Assembly: GCA_964601165.1 (NCBI GenBank)
Contig: CAZRMK010000048.1
Span: 1 to 15,319, forward strand
Reading direction: 5' to 3'
DNA length: 15,319 nucleotides
Source: Thiosulfativibrio sp964601165
GTDB taxonomy: Bacteria; Pseudomonadota; Gammaproteobacteria; Thiomicrospirales; Thiomicrospiraceae
In this document: piece after piece, positions 1 to 6,998 of the stretch
Layout of the letters: every line of letters begins with the position of its first letter
Position numbering within the stretch: the stretch's first letter is position 1
Notes under the pieces: generated by a model
The model's input: the letters and a program-made list of their open reading frames with translations, nothing else
What the model was told of the DNA's origin: nothing
Databases searched by the model: none
Program-made: the position numbers and the translations under genes

Positions 1-23
1 TTGCTCTATGTTTTACGGGGGAA

Positions 24-248
24 TTGAAAGGAAAGTGTCATAATGGCGGAGAAGAACCCAATATGATTATAAAATTCCTTACCAGCAACGGCATTATTGA
101 TAAAACAATGCTGTTTGAAGCACCTTTTACCAATATTAATGATCAGGGTTTGTTAGGTGTTTTCAAAGAATCTAATGCCACCAAAGTAATTAATTTGATT
201 GAGGAAATTAATCGTAACGCTTTACCTGTAGCAGAGAAAAGGGGATAG
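24..248 (+). pseudogene. Type I restriction enzyme R subunit, C-terminal remnant
   Basis: The frame is open to the left edge of the window. From the Met at 63 onward the peptide resembles the very C-terminal domain of EcoEI-like HsdR subunits: a FLTSNGIIDKTMLFEAPFT stretch, then QGLLGVF, then a final helix IINLIEEINRNAL-like segment. In full-length HsdR this domain closes a protein of about 800-1000 residues and is thought to help hold the complex together; it has no nuclease or helicase activity of its own. The residues before 63 do not look like the expected preceding HsdR sequence, so I read this as a severed tail rather than the intact end of a gene, but the window edge prevents proof. 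A GGAGAAG sequence at 48-54 could serve the Met at 63 if a 61-residue peptide were made. The TTG at 24 is an arbitrary start. Confidence 0.55.
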
Positions 249-377
249 CGTCCTAGCAAGGTCGAATATTCCAGCGGGTAAAATTTTCATTCCAGCAAGG
301 TAGGCCAAAGCAACTTCGGGGTTGTAAAGCGTGGCGTGATGAGTATTAAACTTAAGTCGGTAAGGATATAATCTTTA

Positions 378-539
378 AGAGACCTTTGCACGAGTGGATG
401 CACGATTAAAAATTGCTATATTTCACTATCTTTTACCCAAAAAAACACACAATAGCTAGCTATTCTGCTTATTTTTTGAGAAAAATCTAGTAAAATCTAT
501 CTAATTTTTAATTCGCACCCCACTCGTGCAAAGGTCTCT
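378..539. mobile_element. Fold-back miniature element A (MITE-like), 162 bp
   Basis: Perfect 20-bp terminal inverted repeats, AGAGACCTTTGCACGAGTGG at 378-397 and its complement at 520-539, enclose a non-coding AT-rich interior. The inner halves are also largely complementary all the way to a perfect 14-bp palindrome, AATAGCTAGCTATT (451-464), at the exact centre, so either strand could fold into one long hairpin. No convincing target duplication is seen (TTA on the left, CTA on the right). The first 68 bases recur with about ten differences at 15252-15319, which shows that it is a family member and not a one-off palindrome. Ends beginning GAGACCTTTGCA are reminiscent of some IS5-group elements; that link is inference. 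Its right end lies 4 bp from the nagZ ATG. Confidence 0.85.
476..505 (+). promoter_or_regulatory. Candidate sigma-70 promoter inside element A, reading toward nagZ
   Basis: TTGAGA at 476-481 and TCTAAT at 500-505 each match the sigma-70 consensus at five of six positions, with an 18-base spacer. Transcription would start near 512, inside the element, and read directly into nagZ at 544. The interior is very AT-rich, so chance matches are likely; this is a candidate only. Confidence 0.4.
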
Positions 540-543
540 CTAA

Positions 544-1626
544 ATGAATAAAAAGTTACTAGGTCAAGCCATGCCGTTGGGTTGTGTGATGGTTGACATT
601 GTTGGCACTCAAATGCAACCTCATGAAAGAGAGAGGTTGCTTGACCCTTTGGTTGGAGGGGTGATTTTATTTTCTCGTAATTATGAATCGCCACAGCAAA
701 TTCAAAATTTATGTACACAAATTCATAACTTGCGTCATCCTCGGATACTAATTGCGGTCGATCACGAAGGGGGGCGGGTGCAACGTTTTAGAGAAGGGTT
801 TACGTCGATTCCCCCGATGAGAATGCTTGGCAAGTTATATAAAAGCCAACCCTCTGAAGCAACAGCACTATCTGAAAAAATTGGCTGGCTGATTGCCACA
901 GAATTACTCTCCGTAGGAGTCGACTTTAGCTTTACCCCAGTGGTTGACTTGGATTATGGCGATAGTCGTGTGATAGGGGATAGAGCTTTCCATTCTGATC
1001 CAATTATAGTCGGTGAATTGTCCTATCATCTAATGAAAGGCATGCGACAAGCAGGCATGGCATCGGTAGCAAAACATTTTCCAGGGCATGGCTATATTCA
1101 ACAAGATACTCATGTAGAGATAGCGGTAGATGAACGTAGTTTTGAAGAGATTTCACGTCAAGATTTACAGCCATTTTTAAAATTAATAGCCAACGGGATA
1201 GATGCAATTATGCCCGCACATGTTCGCTACTCCAAAGTAGATGATTTACCGGCAGGTTTTTCTAGTTTTTGGCTACAAAATGTTTTACGCCAACAATGCC
1301 ATTTTGAAGGGGTTATTATTAGCGATGATTTATCTATGCAAGCAGTAACTATTTATGGTGAGGTAACAGAAAGAGTTACACGAGCATTAACAGCAGGTTG
1401 TGATCTGGCTCTAGTGTGCAATGACCCGCAAGCGGCGGATCAAGTTTTGGCTCAGCTAAATCAGCTAAAGGTCAAGAAAGATAACTTGTCTCACGCTCGG
1501 CTGATTCGTTTACATGGTCATCCACGCTTAAAACATCACCAACTGGCAAGCTCGCCTTTGTGGCAAGCGGCTAGTCATAAAATTCAGCAAGCTTTAATGA
1601 ATTATAAACAGCAGGAACTTATCTAA
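544..1626 (+). CDS. nagZ: Beta-N-acetylhexosaminidase NagZ (glycoside hydrolase family 3)
   Basis: Cytoplasmic enzyme that removes N-acetylglucosamine from anhydro-muropeptides during cell-wall recycling; in many gammaproteobacteria it influences ampC induction. The 360 residues match the usual single-domain NagZ length. Visible landmarks are LVGGVILFSRNYESP (37-50), the DHEGGRVQRFREGFT substrate loop (73-87), the catalytic-loop signature KHFPGHGYIQQDTH (177-190) with the general acid/base His190, and SDDLSM (260-265) holding the nucleophilic Asp. The start at 544 has an AAAGG nine bases upstream, but that sequence belongs to the terminal repeat of element A. Family members usually begin close to the MPLGCVMVDI segment, so the ATG at 571 (with a weak AGGT upstream) could be the ancestral start. 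The stop overlaps the next ATG by one base, implying coupling to the channel gene. Confidence 0.95.
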   Translation: MNKKLLGQAMPLGCVMVDIVGTQMQPHERERLLDPLVGGVILFSRNYESPQQIQNLCTQIHNLRHPRILIAVDHEGGRVQRFREGFTSIPPMRMLGKLYKSQPSEATALSEKIGWLIATELLSVGVDFSFTPVVDLDYGDSRVIGDRAFHSDPIIVGELSYHLMKGMRQAGMASVAKHFPGHGYIQQDTHVEIAVDERSFEEISRQDLQPFLKLIANGIDAIMPAHVRYSKVDDLPAGFSSFWLQNVLRQQCHFEGVIISDDLSMQAVTIYGEVTERVTRALTAGCDLALVCNDPQAADQVLAQLNQLKVKKDNLSHARLIRLHGHPRLKHHQLASSPLWQAASHKIQQALMNYKQQELI

Positions 1627-2720
1627 TGACATCTATTTTTAACGAAATAACAGGTATCTGGACAGATTTAATAGCCCTGTTTGGAGGACATGTTTGGTTA
1701 CTTTTGGTTATAAGTATCCTAACTGCCACTTTTATAATTCATTTAATTGTTAGCATTACTTTAAAGCGGGTTCATATTTATTTGCAACAAAATAATAGAA
1801 ATGCTTTAGATGCCTTTATCGACGGTGCAAGGTCTCCTGCCGTATTCTTTATTTGGCTAAACGGAACCGTGCTGGCTTTTACAACGGTATTGATGCATTT
1901 TAAATTCTTGCTAGACGTTATTCCCCATGTTCAATCTACTAAATCCTCTATTCTGATTTTAGCTTTAGGTTGGTATGTGATTAGGGTTGTCAATCGCCTA
2001 GAAGTAGACCTCAAGGCTTATGCTAGCAAGAATGATAACTTGGACGAAGTAACAGTTGAAGCGCTGGTTAAAATTATTAAGCTAACCGCATTCATTATTA
2101 CCGGTTTAATTATTTTAAGTGCCTTTAATGTTAGTTTAACAGGCTTGCTAGCCTTTGGCGGAATGGGAGGAATTGCGGTTGGTTTTGCCGCTAAAGATCT
2201 CTTAGGTAATGTATTTGGTGGGCTGATGCTTTATATGGATAAACCCTTTACTGTGGGAGATTGGATTCGCTCACCAGATAGGTCCTTAGAAGGAACAGTA
2301 GAAAAAATTGGTTGGCGAATGACGGTGGTACGAACTTTTGATAAGCGTCCATTGTATATTCCTAACGGAACTTTTTCGACCATCGCAATCGAAAATCCTT
2401 CTAGAATGACCAATCGTCGAATTAAAGAAGTCATTGGAGTGCGTTATAGTGATCTTCATCAAGTAAAATCTATCGCTGACGGGATTAGAGAAATGTTAAG
2501 GCAACATCCTGATATAGATCAACGACAAACTCTGATTGTAAATTTTTTAGAATTCTCCGACTCCTCGCTTAATTTTTTGATTTATACCTTTACCAAAACC
2601 ACTAACTGGGTAGAGTTTCACCACATTAAAGAAAATGTCTTATTAAAAATTGCCGAGGTCGTTGAAAATAACCAAGCAGAAATGGCCTTTCCGACTAGAA
2701 CTATTCATGTTGAACTATAA
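1626..2720 (+). CDS. MscS-family small-conductance mechanosensitive channel
   Basis: Inner-membrane channel of the MscS superfamily, expected to open under membrane tension and release solutes after hypo-osmotic shock. The 364 residues show hydrophobic segments near 20-45, 71-92, 106-122 and 148-168, then the glycine/alanine-rich pore helix GGIAVGFAAKDLLGNVFGGL (181-200). Next come the beta domain with DKPFTVGDWI (205-214) and the GTVEKIGWR/TFDKRPLYIPN stretch (223-247) typical of the YnaI/YbdG-like branch. A mixed alpha-beta C-terminal vestibule follows. The ATG overlaps the nagZ stop (TAATG) and has an AGGA nine bases upstream, so the two genes are probably translationally coupled. An IS remnant starts immediately after the stop codon. 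I cannot say which named paralogue it corresponds to. Confidence 0.9.
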   Translation: MTSIFNEITGIWTDLIALFGGHVWLLLVISILTATFIIHLIVSITLKRVHIYLQQNNRNALDAFIDGARSPAVFFIWLNGTVLAFTTVLMHFKFLLDVIPHVQSTKSSILILALGWYVIRVVNRLEVDLKAYASKNDNLDEVTVEALVKIIKLTAFIITGLIILSAFNVSLTGLLAFGGMGGIAVGFAAKDLLGNVFGGLMLYMDKPFTVGDWIRSPDRSLEGTVEKIGWRMTVVRTFDKRPLYIPNGTFSTIAIENPSRMTNRRIKEVIGVRYSDLHQVKSIADGIREMLRQHPDIDQRQTLIVNFLEFSDSSLNFLIYTFTKTTNWVEFHHIKENVLLKIAEVVENNQAEMAFPTRTIHVEL

Positions 2721-2744
2721 TGGTCAAGTAAAACTCTAAGGTTT

Positions 2745-2810
2745 CTAAGCCACATTTAGTAAATTCTGTCTTTTCTGTGCTGGAGTTATATAACCAATTG
2801 CAGAATTAAT
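2745..2810 (-). pseudogene. IS3-family transposase C-terminal remnant
   Basis: The last 21 residues of this frame, INSAIGYITPAQKRQNLLNV plus a final Ala, resemble the C-terminal end of IS3-family integrase-core transposases, where an 'HSAIGY.TP' segment comes shortly before the stop. The stop at 2745-2747 is followed after 24 bases by a TG-beginning end at 2721, the arrangement expected of the right end of such an IS. The join to the IS4-like part lies in or beside an NKKR segment that either family could supply, so recombination at a short match is plausible. It is short, so the family call is tentative. Confidence 0.45.
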
Positions 2811-3083
2811 TCGTTTTTTGTTGGCATCAGATAAGGAGGAGCGGTAAACTTCCTTAACACCTAAATGATAATGTTGCCCTGATAAGCTATTAAAACTATC
2901 AGTTAAATCGCGAAGAGATTGTCGTTTTGATAGCTGAGAAAACAACATAATGATTAGCTGATTCCAAGTGCTTAATTTACGACTACGGTAATCCCCTTTG
3001 TGCCTATCAACTGTCTTTTGGAATTGATTACGGGGTAGAAAAGTAGTCTATTCCAATCTAAAAATGGTGTTACGATGCTTCAT
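2811..3083 (-). pseudogene. IS4-family (DUF4372-type) transposase, 5' fragment with internal stop
   Basis: Reading leftward from the ATG at 3081-3083, the translation starts MKHRNTIFRLE, hits an in-frame TAG at 3048-3050 (codon 12), and then continues TTFLPRNQFQKTVDRHKGDY, followed by SRKLSTWNQLIIMLFSQLSK, RQSLRDL and HYHLGVKEVYRSSLSDANKKR. This is the N-terminal domain of the IS4-type transposases whose typical text is 'F.QLLQ...F..IV..H....R....W.Q...MLF.QL...QSLRE'. AAAGGA lies just upstream of the ATG. The DDE catalytic region is missing altogether because the reading frame passes near residue 91 into another transposase. It is a double-dead pseudogene (nonsense codon and 3' truncation). 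Confidence 0.7.
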
Positions 3084-3206
3084 GCTTGAATCCTTTGTTT
3101 GTAAAATACTGTCTAGTGAACTGGACTAGCTACTTTACTCTATGGCTTATGGATTCAGGCTCATATTACTTTGGTTAATTTCTTAATCGGACAGTAGTGA
3201 ATTTGA

Positions 3207-4118
3207 CTACAAATTCTGTGTCATTAAAAATTCTAGCAGAGCTTTTTGGGCATGAAGTCGATTTTCAGCCTCTTGCCAAACAACTGAATCTTTTGCATCC
3301 ATGACTTTTGCAGAGACTTCTTCTCCTCTGTGTGCGGGTAAGCAATGCATAAACAAAGCTTCTTTATCTGCTTGTTTCATTAGGGCTATATTGACTTGAA
3401 AGTTAGCAAAAGCTACTTCGCGTTTTTTCTGTTCTTCTTCTTGCCCCATGCTTGCCCAAACATCGGTGACTACTAGGTTAACCCCTTCTGCGGCTGCCAT
3501 AGGGTCGCGAATGATTTCAACTCTGCCTGCATGGGGAGCAACAATAGCAGGGTTAGGGTCGTAACCTTCTGGGCAAGCTATGCGAAGATTGAAGTCATAT
3601 TGTGCCGCGGCATTAATATAAGAATTGCACATATTGTTGCCATCACCTACCCATAGTACGGTTTTGCCTTGAATGCTTTCTCGATGTTCATAGTAGGTCT
3701 GCATATCAGCAAGAAGTTGGCAGGGGTGAAAGTCGTCAGTAAGAGCATTAATAATGGGGGTAGATGAATGTTCTGCCATTGTTTGTACTGTTTGGTGCTT
3801 GAAAGTACGAACCATAATCGCATCAGCCATGCTAGAAATAACGCGTGCAGAGTCTTCTAGTGGTTCTCCTCTTCCTAGTTGGGTATCACGGGGTGATAAA
3901 AATAGCGCGTGACCTCCTAATTGTGTCATACCTATTTCAAAAGAAAGCCGAGTGCGAGTAGAGGCCTTTTCAAAAATCATAGCTAGAGTTTTGTTTTTTA
4001 AAGGTTCAAAGCGTTCCCCTTCTTTGAGCATGGCTTTTAATTCAATCGCACGATGCAATAGAGTGTTGAGTTCTTCTGAAGTTAGATCTTTAAGGGTTAA
4101 AAAATGTCTTAAGTTCAT
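3207..4118 (-). CDS. argF: Ornithine carbamoyltransferase (anabolic)
   Basis: Cytoplasmic enzyme that joins carbamoyl phosphate and ornithine to give citrulline in arginine synthesis. At 303 residues it has normal length. The carbamoyl-phosphate loop STRTR (53-57) and HPCQ (131-134) are present, as is the ornithine-specific DVWASMG loop (219-225), which distinguishes it from aspartate carbamoyltransferase. HCLPAHRG (258-265) carries the catalytic cysteine. It follows argD with only 8 bases between stop and start and has no clear Shine-Dalgarno of its own beyond GAG in the end of argD, so it is probably translated by coupling. An IS remnant lies about 10 bases past the stop. The anabolic role is inferred from the argD neighbour; no arcA or arcC is nearby. 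Confidence 0.96.
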   Translation of the reverse strand: MNLRHFLTLKDLTSEELNTLLHRAIELKAMLKEGERFEPLKNKTLAMIFEKASTRTRLSFEIGMTQLGGHALFLSPRDTQLGRGEPLEDSARVISSMADAIMVRTFKHQTVQTMAEHSSTPIINALTDDFHPCQLLADMQTYYEHRESIQGKTVLWVGDGNNMCNSYINAAAQYDFNLRIACPEGYDPNPAIVAPHAGRVEIIRDPMAAAEGVNLVVTDVWASMGQEEEQKKREVAFANFQVNIALMKQADKEALFMHCLPAHRGEEVSAKVMDAKDSVVWQEAENRLHAQKALLEFLMTQNL

Positions 4119-4126
4119 AATTTTGT

Positions 4127-5293
4127 CTACTCATAAAACTGAATAATCAGTTGGGTTACTTTCTCTACTAGCTCGTCGGTTTGAGCATCCGTCATAACAA
4201 ATGTTGGGAGTAAACGCAGGGTGTCTGTGCGAGTTACATTTATTAATAGGTTGATATCGAGCGCCGCTTTGACTAGTTCAGAGCAAGGCTTATCTAATTG
4301 CATGCCTATCATGTAACCTTTGCCTTTAATATGCTTAACCCCTGCTATGTCTGCTAGAGATTCTTGGAAGCGTTGGATAAGTATTTGCCCCTTTTTTTCG
4401 ACATCAGGGATAATGTTTTTATTTTGTAATGTTTCGATGACTGCAATAGCGGCTGCACAAGCAAGTGGGTTGCCACCAAAAGTAGTGCCATGATTACCAG
4501 GGACTAAAATATCTGCCGCCAGACCCTTGGCACAGCAAGCACCAATTGGCACGCCATTGCCTAAGGCTTTTGCCAGAGTCATAACATCGGGGGTTATTTC
4601 TTCATGTTGATGTGCAAACCATTTTCCGGTACGTCCCATTCCTGTTTGAATTTCATCTAACATCATCAGCCAATTATTTTGGTCGCAAATAGCTCTAATT
4701 TGGGTTAAATAATCTTTTTGAGGAATATGAATTCCACCTTCGCCTTGAATCGGTTCCACTAGAATCGCAACGACAGATGGGTCATTTGAATAGGCTGTAA
4801 TGGCATCAATATTATCAAAAGGCACGTGAATGAAACCATCTACTAAGGGGTGAAATCCTTCTTGAATCTTGTCATTGCCCGTTGCTGATAAAGTAGCTAG
4901 CGTGCGACCATGAAAGCTATTTTCCATGACGATGATTTTTGGTTGAGAAATGTTTTGGCTATTAGCAAACTTTTTCGCAATTTTGATGGCGGTTTCATTA
5001 GCTTCTGCACCTGAATTACAAAAGAACACCTTATCCATTTTGCTGAGAGCTATTAACTTGTCTGCTAGGGCTTCTTGCAGTGGAATCTCATATAAATTGG
5101 AAGTATGAATTAGTTTTTTGCTTTGTTCACAAATAGCTTTGGTAACGGCGGGGTGGTTATGCCCTAAGTTACAAACCGCAATGCCGCTAAGAGCATCTAA
5201 GTAAGCGTTGCCATGTTGATCAAAGAGAGTTGCTCCTTTGCCAGATTCAAATGAAATTGGTAATCTAGCGTAGGTGTTCATAGTCGAGTTCAT
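4127..5293 (-). CDS. argD: Acetylornithine aminotransferase (class III PLP enzyme)
   Basis: Transfers an amino group from glutamate to N-acetylglutamate semialdehyde, giving N-acetylornithine. Enzymes of this type often also serve as succinyldiaminopimelate aminotransferase in lysine synthesis. The 388 residues fit the family. SGAEANE (94-100) and FHGRT (128-132) contribute to the cofactor pocket. LDEIQTGMGRTG (212-223) holds the Asp that contacts the pyridine nitrogen, and TLAKALGNG (239-247) carries the Schiff-base lysine Lys242. GNPLACAAA (274-282) is also typical. The start at 5293 has AAGGAA about 13 bases upstream, a long spacing; Met5 at 5281 is an alternative without a better site. 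It is the first gene of argD-argF. Element B lies 47 bp upstream, so the operon promoter is either inside that gap, inside the element, or beyond it. Confidence 0.95.
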   Translation of the reverse strand: MNSTMNTYARLPISFESGKGATLFDQHGNAYLDALSGIAVCNLGHNHPAVTKAICEQSKKLIHTSNLYEIPLQEALADKLIALSKMDKVFFCNSGAEANETAIKIAKKFANSQNISQPKIIVMENSFHGRTLATLSATGNDKIQEGFHPLVDGFIHVPFDNIDAITAYSNDPSVVAILVEPIQGEGGIHIPQKDYLTQIRAICDQNNWLMMLDEIQTGMGRTGKWFAHQHEEITPDVMTLAKALGNGVPIGACCAKGLAADILVPGNHGTTFGGNPLACAAAIAVIETLQNKNIIPDVEKKGQILIQRFQESLADIAGVKHIKGKGYMIGMQLDKPCSELVKAALDINLLINVTRTDTLRLLPTFVMTDAQTDELVEKVTQLIIQFYE

Positions 5294-5340
5294 ACTTAAT
5301 CAGCCGTTCCTTAAAAACAAAAAAGCAATCGTAAGATAAA

Positions 5341-5516
5341 ACCCAAATCCTCATATAGCTAACGTAGGTCTCTAAACACGATGCTAGCACAACTCTTTGA
5401 AGAATCTAACATTTTTAAATATTTCGTCGAACCTATGGGTGCGACTGCATATTTAAAATATGCTAGATTATCCAAATACTTGCACTATCATTCGCGTTCT
5501 ATATGAGGATTTGGGT
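5341..5516. mobile_element. Fold-back miniature element B (MITE-like), 176 bp, TAAA target duplication
   Basis: Perfect 18-bp terminal inverted repeats ACCCAAATCCTCATATAG (5341-5358) and complement (5499-5516) are flanked on both sides by TAAA (5337-5340 and 5517-5520), consistent with a 4-bp target duplication. The interior is non-coding. The arms remain partly complementary well inward: 5403-5422 and the region around 5449-5469 pair as AATCTA-C-T-TTTAAATAT, and roughly 26 of 36 bases match in the flanking part, with about 16 extra bases in the left arm. A local palindrome GCATATTTAAAATATGC is at 5447-5463. It occupies the divergent argD/ilvE intergenic region. Confidence 0.85.
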
Positions 5517-5606
5517 TAAACTTGCGACTGCTATTTTTTTAAAATGAAATTTTATTATCCCAAAAGAATTATTTTATGTATCTAAATTTTAATTGCAAGT
5601 AAAGTT

Positions 5607-5639
5607 GAGGTTTTTACCAGATTTTTAGTAAAAAATCTC
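5607..5639 (+). other. AT-rich leader hairpin upstream of ilvE
   Basis: GAGGTTTTTAC (5607-5617) and GTAAAAAATCTC (5628-5639) pair with one bulge. The hairpin sits about 90 bases before the ilvE start in the otherwise featureless AT-rich stretch 5521-5727. I see no leader peptide with runs of Ile, Leu or Val codons and no T-run terminator, so branched-chain attenuation is not supported. Several weak promoter-like matches exist in this stretch, but none stands out. Confidence 0.25.
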
Positions 5640-5727
5640 AAGATTGAGTCGTTTTAGATTAAAATTAGCGGTTGAAAAAAGATAACGTAGTTTTAAAAAG
5701 TGGCTTTAAAAACTTAAAGGAATTCGA

Positions 5728-6660
5728 ATGAACTCAATGAGCGATCGCGATGGTTTAATTTGGTATGATGGTGAAATGGTTGAATGGCGAGAAGCTAAGA
5801 CCCATGTATTAACCCATACATTACATTATGGTATGGGCGTTTTTGAAGGAGTTCGTGCCTATGAAGCGGAGCAGGGAACCGCTATTTTTCGTTTAGAAGA
5901 CCATACGAATCGCCTATTTAACTCCGCTAAAATACTGAATATGCCGATGCCTTTTAGTAAAGATGAGATAAATGAAGCTCAAAGAGCCGCAGTTTATGAA
6001 AACAATCTCAAATCTGCCTATCTTCGTCCAATGGTTTTTTATGGTTCAGAAGGCATGGGATTACGGGCTGATAACCTAAAATCTCATGTTATTGTTGCCG
6101 CTTGGGAGTGGGGGGCGTATATGGGAGAAGAAAATTTAACCCGGGGTATTAAAATTGCAACCTCTTCTTTTACCCGCCATCACGTTAATGTTACTATGAC
6201 TAAGGCAAAATCAAATGGCTCTTACATGAACTCAATGTTAGCTCTTCAAGAAGCGATTAGTCATGGTTGCGATGAAGCTTTATTGCTAGATGTTGATGGC
6301 TATGTGTCTGAAGGTTCAGGAGAAAATTTCTTTATGATAACAGATGGCATAATTTACACGCCAGAATTAACTTCAGCATTGGATGGGATTACCCGTAAAA
6401 CTATTATGCAGTTAGCTAAAGAAGAAGGTTATGAAGTGCGTGAGAAGCGTATTACCCGTGACGAAGTTTACACTGCCGACGAAGCTTTTTTTACTGGCAC
6501 TGCCGCAGAGGTAACACCTATTCGTGAACTAGATAACCGTCCTATTGGACAGGGTTCTCGTGGCTCTATTACGGAAATATTACAAGCAAAATATTTTGAT
6601 GTAGTTCATGGTCGTTCCCCTAAACATTTAGACTGGTTGACGACAGTGTCTTCTCAATAA
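5728..6660 (+). CDS. ilvE: Branched-chain amino acid aminotransferase (class IV PLP enzyme)
   Basis: Catalyses the last step of isoleucine, leucine and valine synthesis and the first step of their breakdown, exchanging the amino group with 2-oxoglutarate/glutamate. The 310 residues match the bacterial IlvE family. Recognisable segments are LHYGMGVFEGVRAY (32-45), YLRPMVFYG (98-106), MTKAKSNGSYMNS (157-169) with the PLP lysine Lys161, DVDGYVSEGSGENFF (188-202) and FFTGTAAEVTPI (in the last quarter). The start at 5728 has AAAGGA six bases upstream; Met4 at 5737 is a weaker choice. Fifty-eight bases separate it from the zinc-finger gene and are largely taken up by a perfect palindrome, so the two genes probably share a transcript up to the terminator at 6951-6980. 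Confidence 0.96.
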   Translation: MNSMSDRDGLIWYDGEMVEWREAKTHVLTHTLHYGMGVFEGVRAYEAEQGTAIFRLEDHTNRLFNSAKILNMPMPFSKDEINEAQRAAVYENNLKSAYLRPMVFYGSEGMGLRADNLKSHVIVAAWEWGAYMGEENLTRGIKIATSSFTRHHVNVTMTKAKSNGSYMNSMLALQEAISHGCDEALLLDVDGYVSEGSGENFFMITDGIIYTPELTSALDGITRKTIMQLAKEEGYEVREKRITRDEVYTADEAFFTGTAAEVTPIRELDNRPIGQGSRGSITEILQAKYFDVVHGRSPKHLDWLTTVSSQ

Positions 6661-6696
6661 TACCTAAATCCTGCAAGCACTTGCAGGATTTAGGTA
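6661..6696. repeat. Short palindromic repeat D, copy 1 (perfect 17-bp arms)
   Basis: TACCTAAATCCTGCAAG at 6661-6677 and its exact complement at 6680-6696 are separated by CA. It begins at the first base after the ilvE stop codon. No T-run follows, so it is not a classical intrinsic terminator. Related copies occur at 13643-13671 and 14435-14467, and a half-site at 15193-15203. All lie just downstream of coding regions, as with REP-type elements that shape mRNA stability. The arm shares ACC-AAATCCT with the terminal repeat of element B. Confidence 0.85.
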
Positions 6697-6718
6697 ATAC
6701 CTTCAAAGGATTGATAAA

Positions 6719-6910
6719 ATGACTAAGCCAAGTGTAATTCAAGTTACCTATGCCGACACCCCTTTAACCTGCCCAATGCCTAAAACTCCCGCTTGGAATG
6801 CTCACCCAAGAGTAGTATTACCGATTGAGGAAACAGGTGAAGCTAAATGCCCCTATTGTGGTGCAGAATATCTTTTAAAGGATTGGGATCCAAGTCATAA
6901 GAGCCACTAA
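6719..6910 (+). CDS. Small zinc-finger protein of the zf-CHCC family
   Basis: A 63-residue protein with the four presumed zinc ligands Cys18, His29, Cys44 and Cys47 in the order C-H-C-C, seen in LTCP, NAHPRV and CPYCGAEY. This is the bacterial relative of the NDUFS6 accessory subunit domain of complex I. The bacterial proteins are of unknown function and are often found next to ilvE in beta- and gammaproteobacteria, as here. AAGGA (6706-6710) precedes the ATG by eight bases. It is short but its composition and neighbours support a real gene. It ends 40 bases before a strong terminator. Confidence 0.88.
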   Translation: MTKPSVIQVTYADTPLTCPMPKTPAWNAHPRVVLPIEETGEAKCPYCGAEYLLKDWDPSHKSH

Positions 6911-6950
6911 GCTTTGGTGCAATGGTTTTTATTTGTGTAAAGATTGCCAT

Positions 6951-6980
6951 AAAAAAACCCGCTAAAAAGCGGGTTTTTTT
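6951..6980. terminator. Bidirectional intrinsic terminator between zf-CHCC gene and glnA
   Basis: CCCGCT (6958-6963), loop AAAA, AGCGGG (6968-6973), flanked by A7 on the left and T7 on the right. The symmetry gives a GC-rich stem followed by a U-tract for transcripts arriving from either side, so it can end both ilvE-zf-CHCC (plus) and glnA (minus). Confidence 0.95.
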
Positions 6981-6998
6981 ATGGACTAAGTTAAAAGA

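Larger units (their letters stand above)
2721..3197 (-). mobile_element. Chimeric IS remnant (IS3-type tail joined to IS4-type head)
   Basis: The stretch between the channel gene and argF is built from two dead insertion sequences. From 2721 the plus strand begins TGGTCAAGTAAAACTCTAAG, a TG-starting end as in IS3-family repeats, directly after the mscS stop codon. The minus strand then encodes the last ~21 residues of an IS3-like transposase, fused near 2810 to the first ~90 codons of an IS4-like transposase (starting at 3083). The right boundary is placed at about 3197, where a sequence reading TACTGTCCGATTAAG on the minus strand looks like an IS end. Family assignments rest on recognised peptide segments and have not been tested by alignment. 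Confidence 0.65.

Noticed and set aside
312..338. CTTCGGGGTTGTAAAGC resembles a conserved 16S rRNA segment (CTTCGGGTTGTAAAGC)
   Set aside because: The match is about 16 bases with an extra G, and the flanking bases do not continue like 16S rRNA. I treat it as coincidence.
378..539. CRISPR or tandem-repeat interpretation of the repeated GAGACCTTTGCA sequences
   Set aside because: The copies are inverted within one element or 15 kb apart, with no regular spacers and no cas genes.
497..718. Minus-strand 73-residue frame across element A and the nagZ start
   Set aside because: It is antisense to nagZ and composed partly of the inverted-repeat element, with no domain or start signal.
5521..5727. 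Attenuator with leader peptide before ilvE
   Set aside because: No short frame rich in Ile, Val or Leu codons with a ribosome binding site was found, and the hairpin there has no following T-run.
6661..6696. Reading the ilvE-downstream palindrome as an intrinsic terminator
   Set aside because: There is no T-run after the stem, the stem is moderately AT-rich, and related copies lie inside the pst-pho operon, where termination would cut off phoU and phoB.
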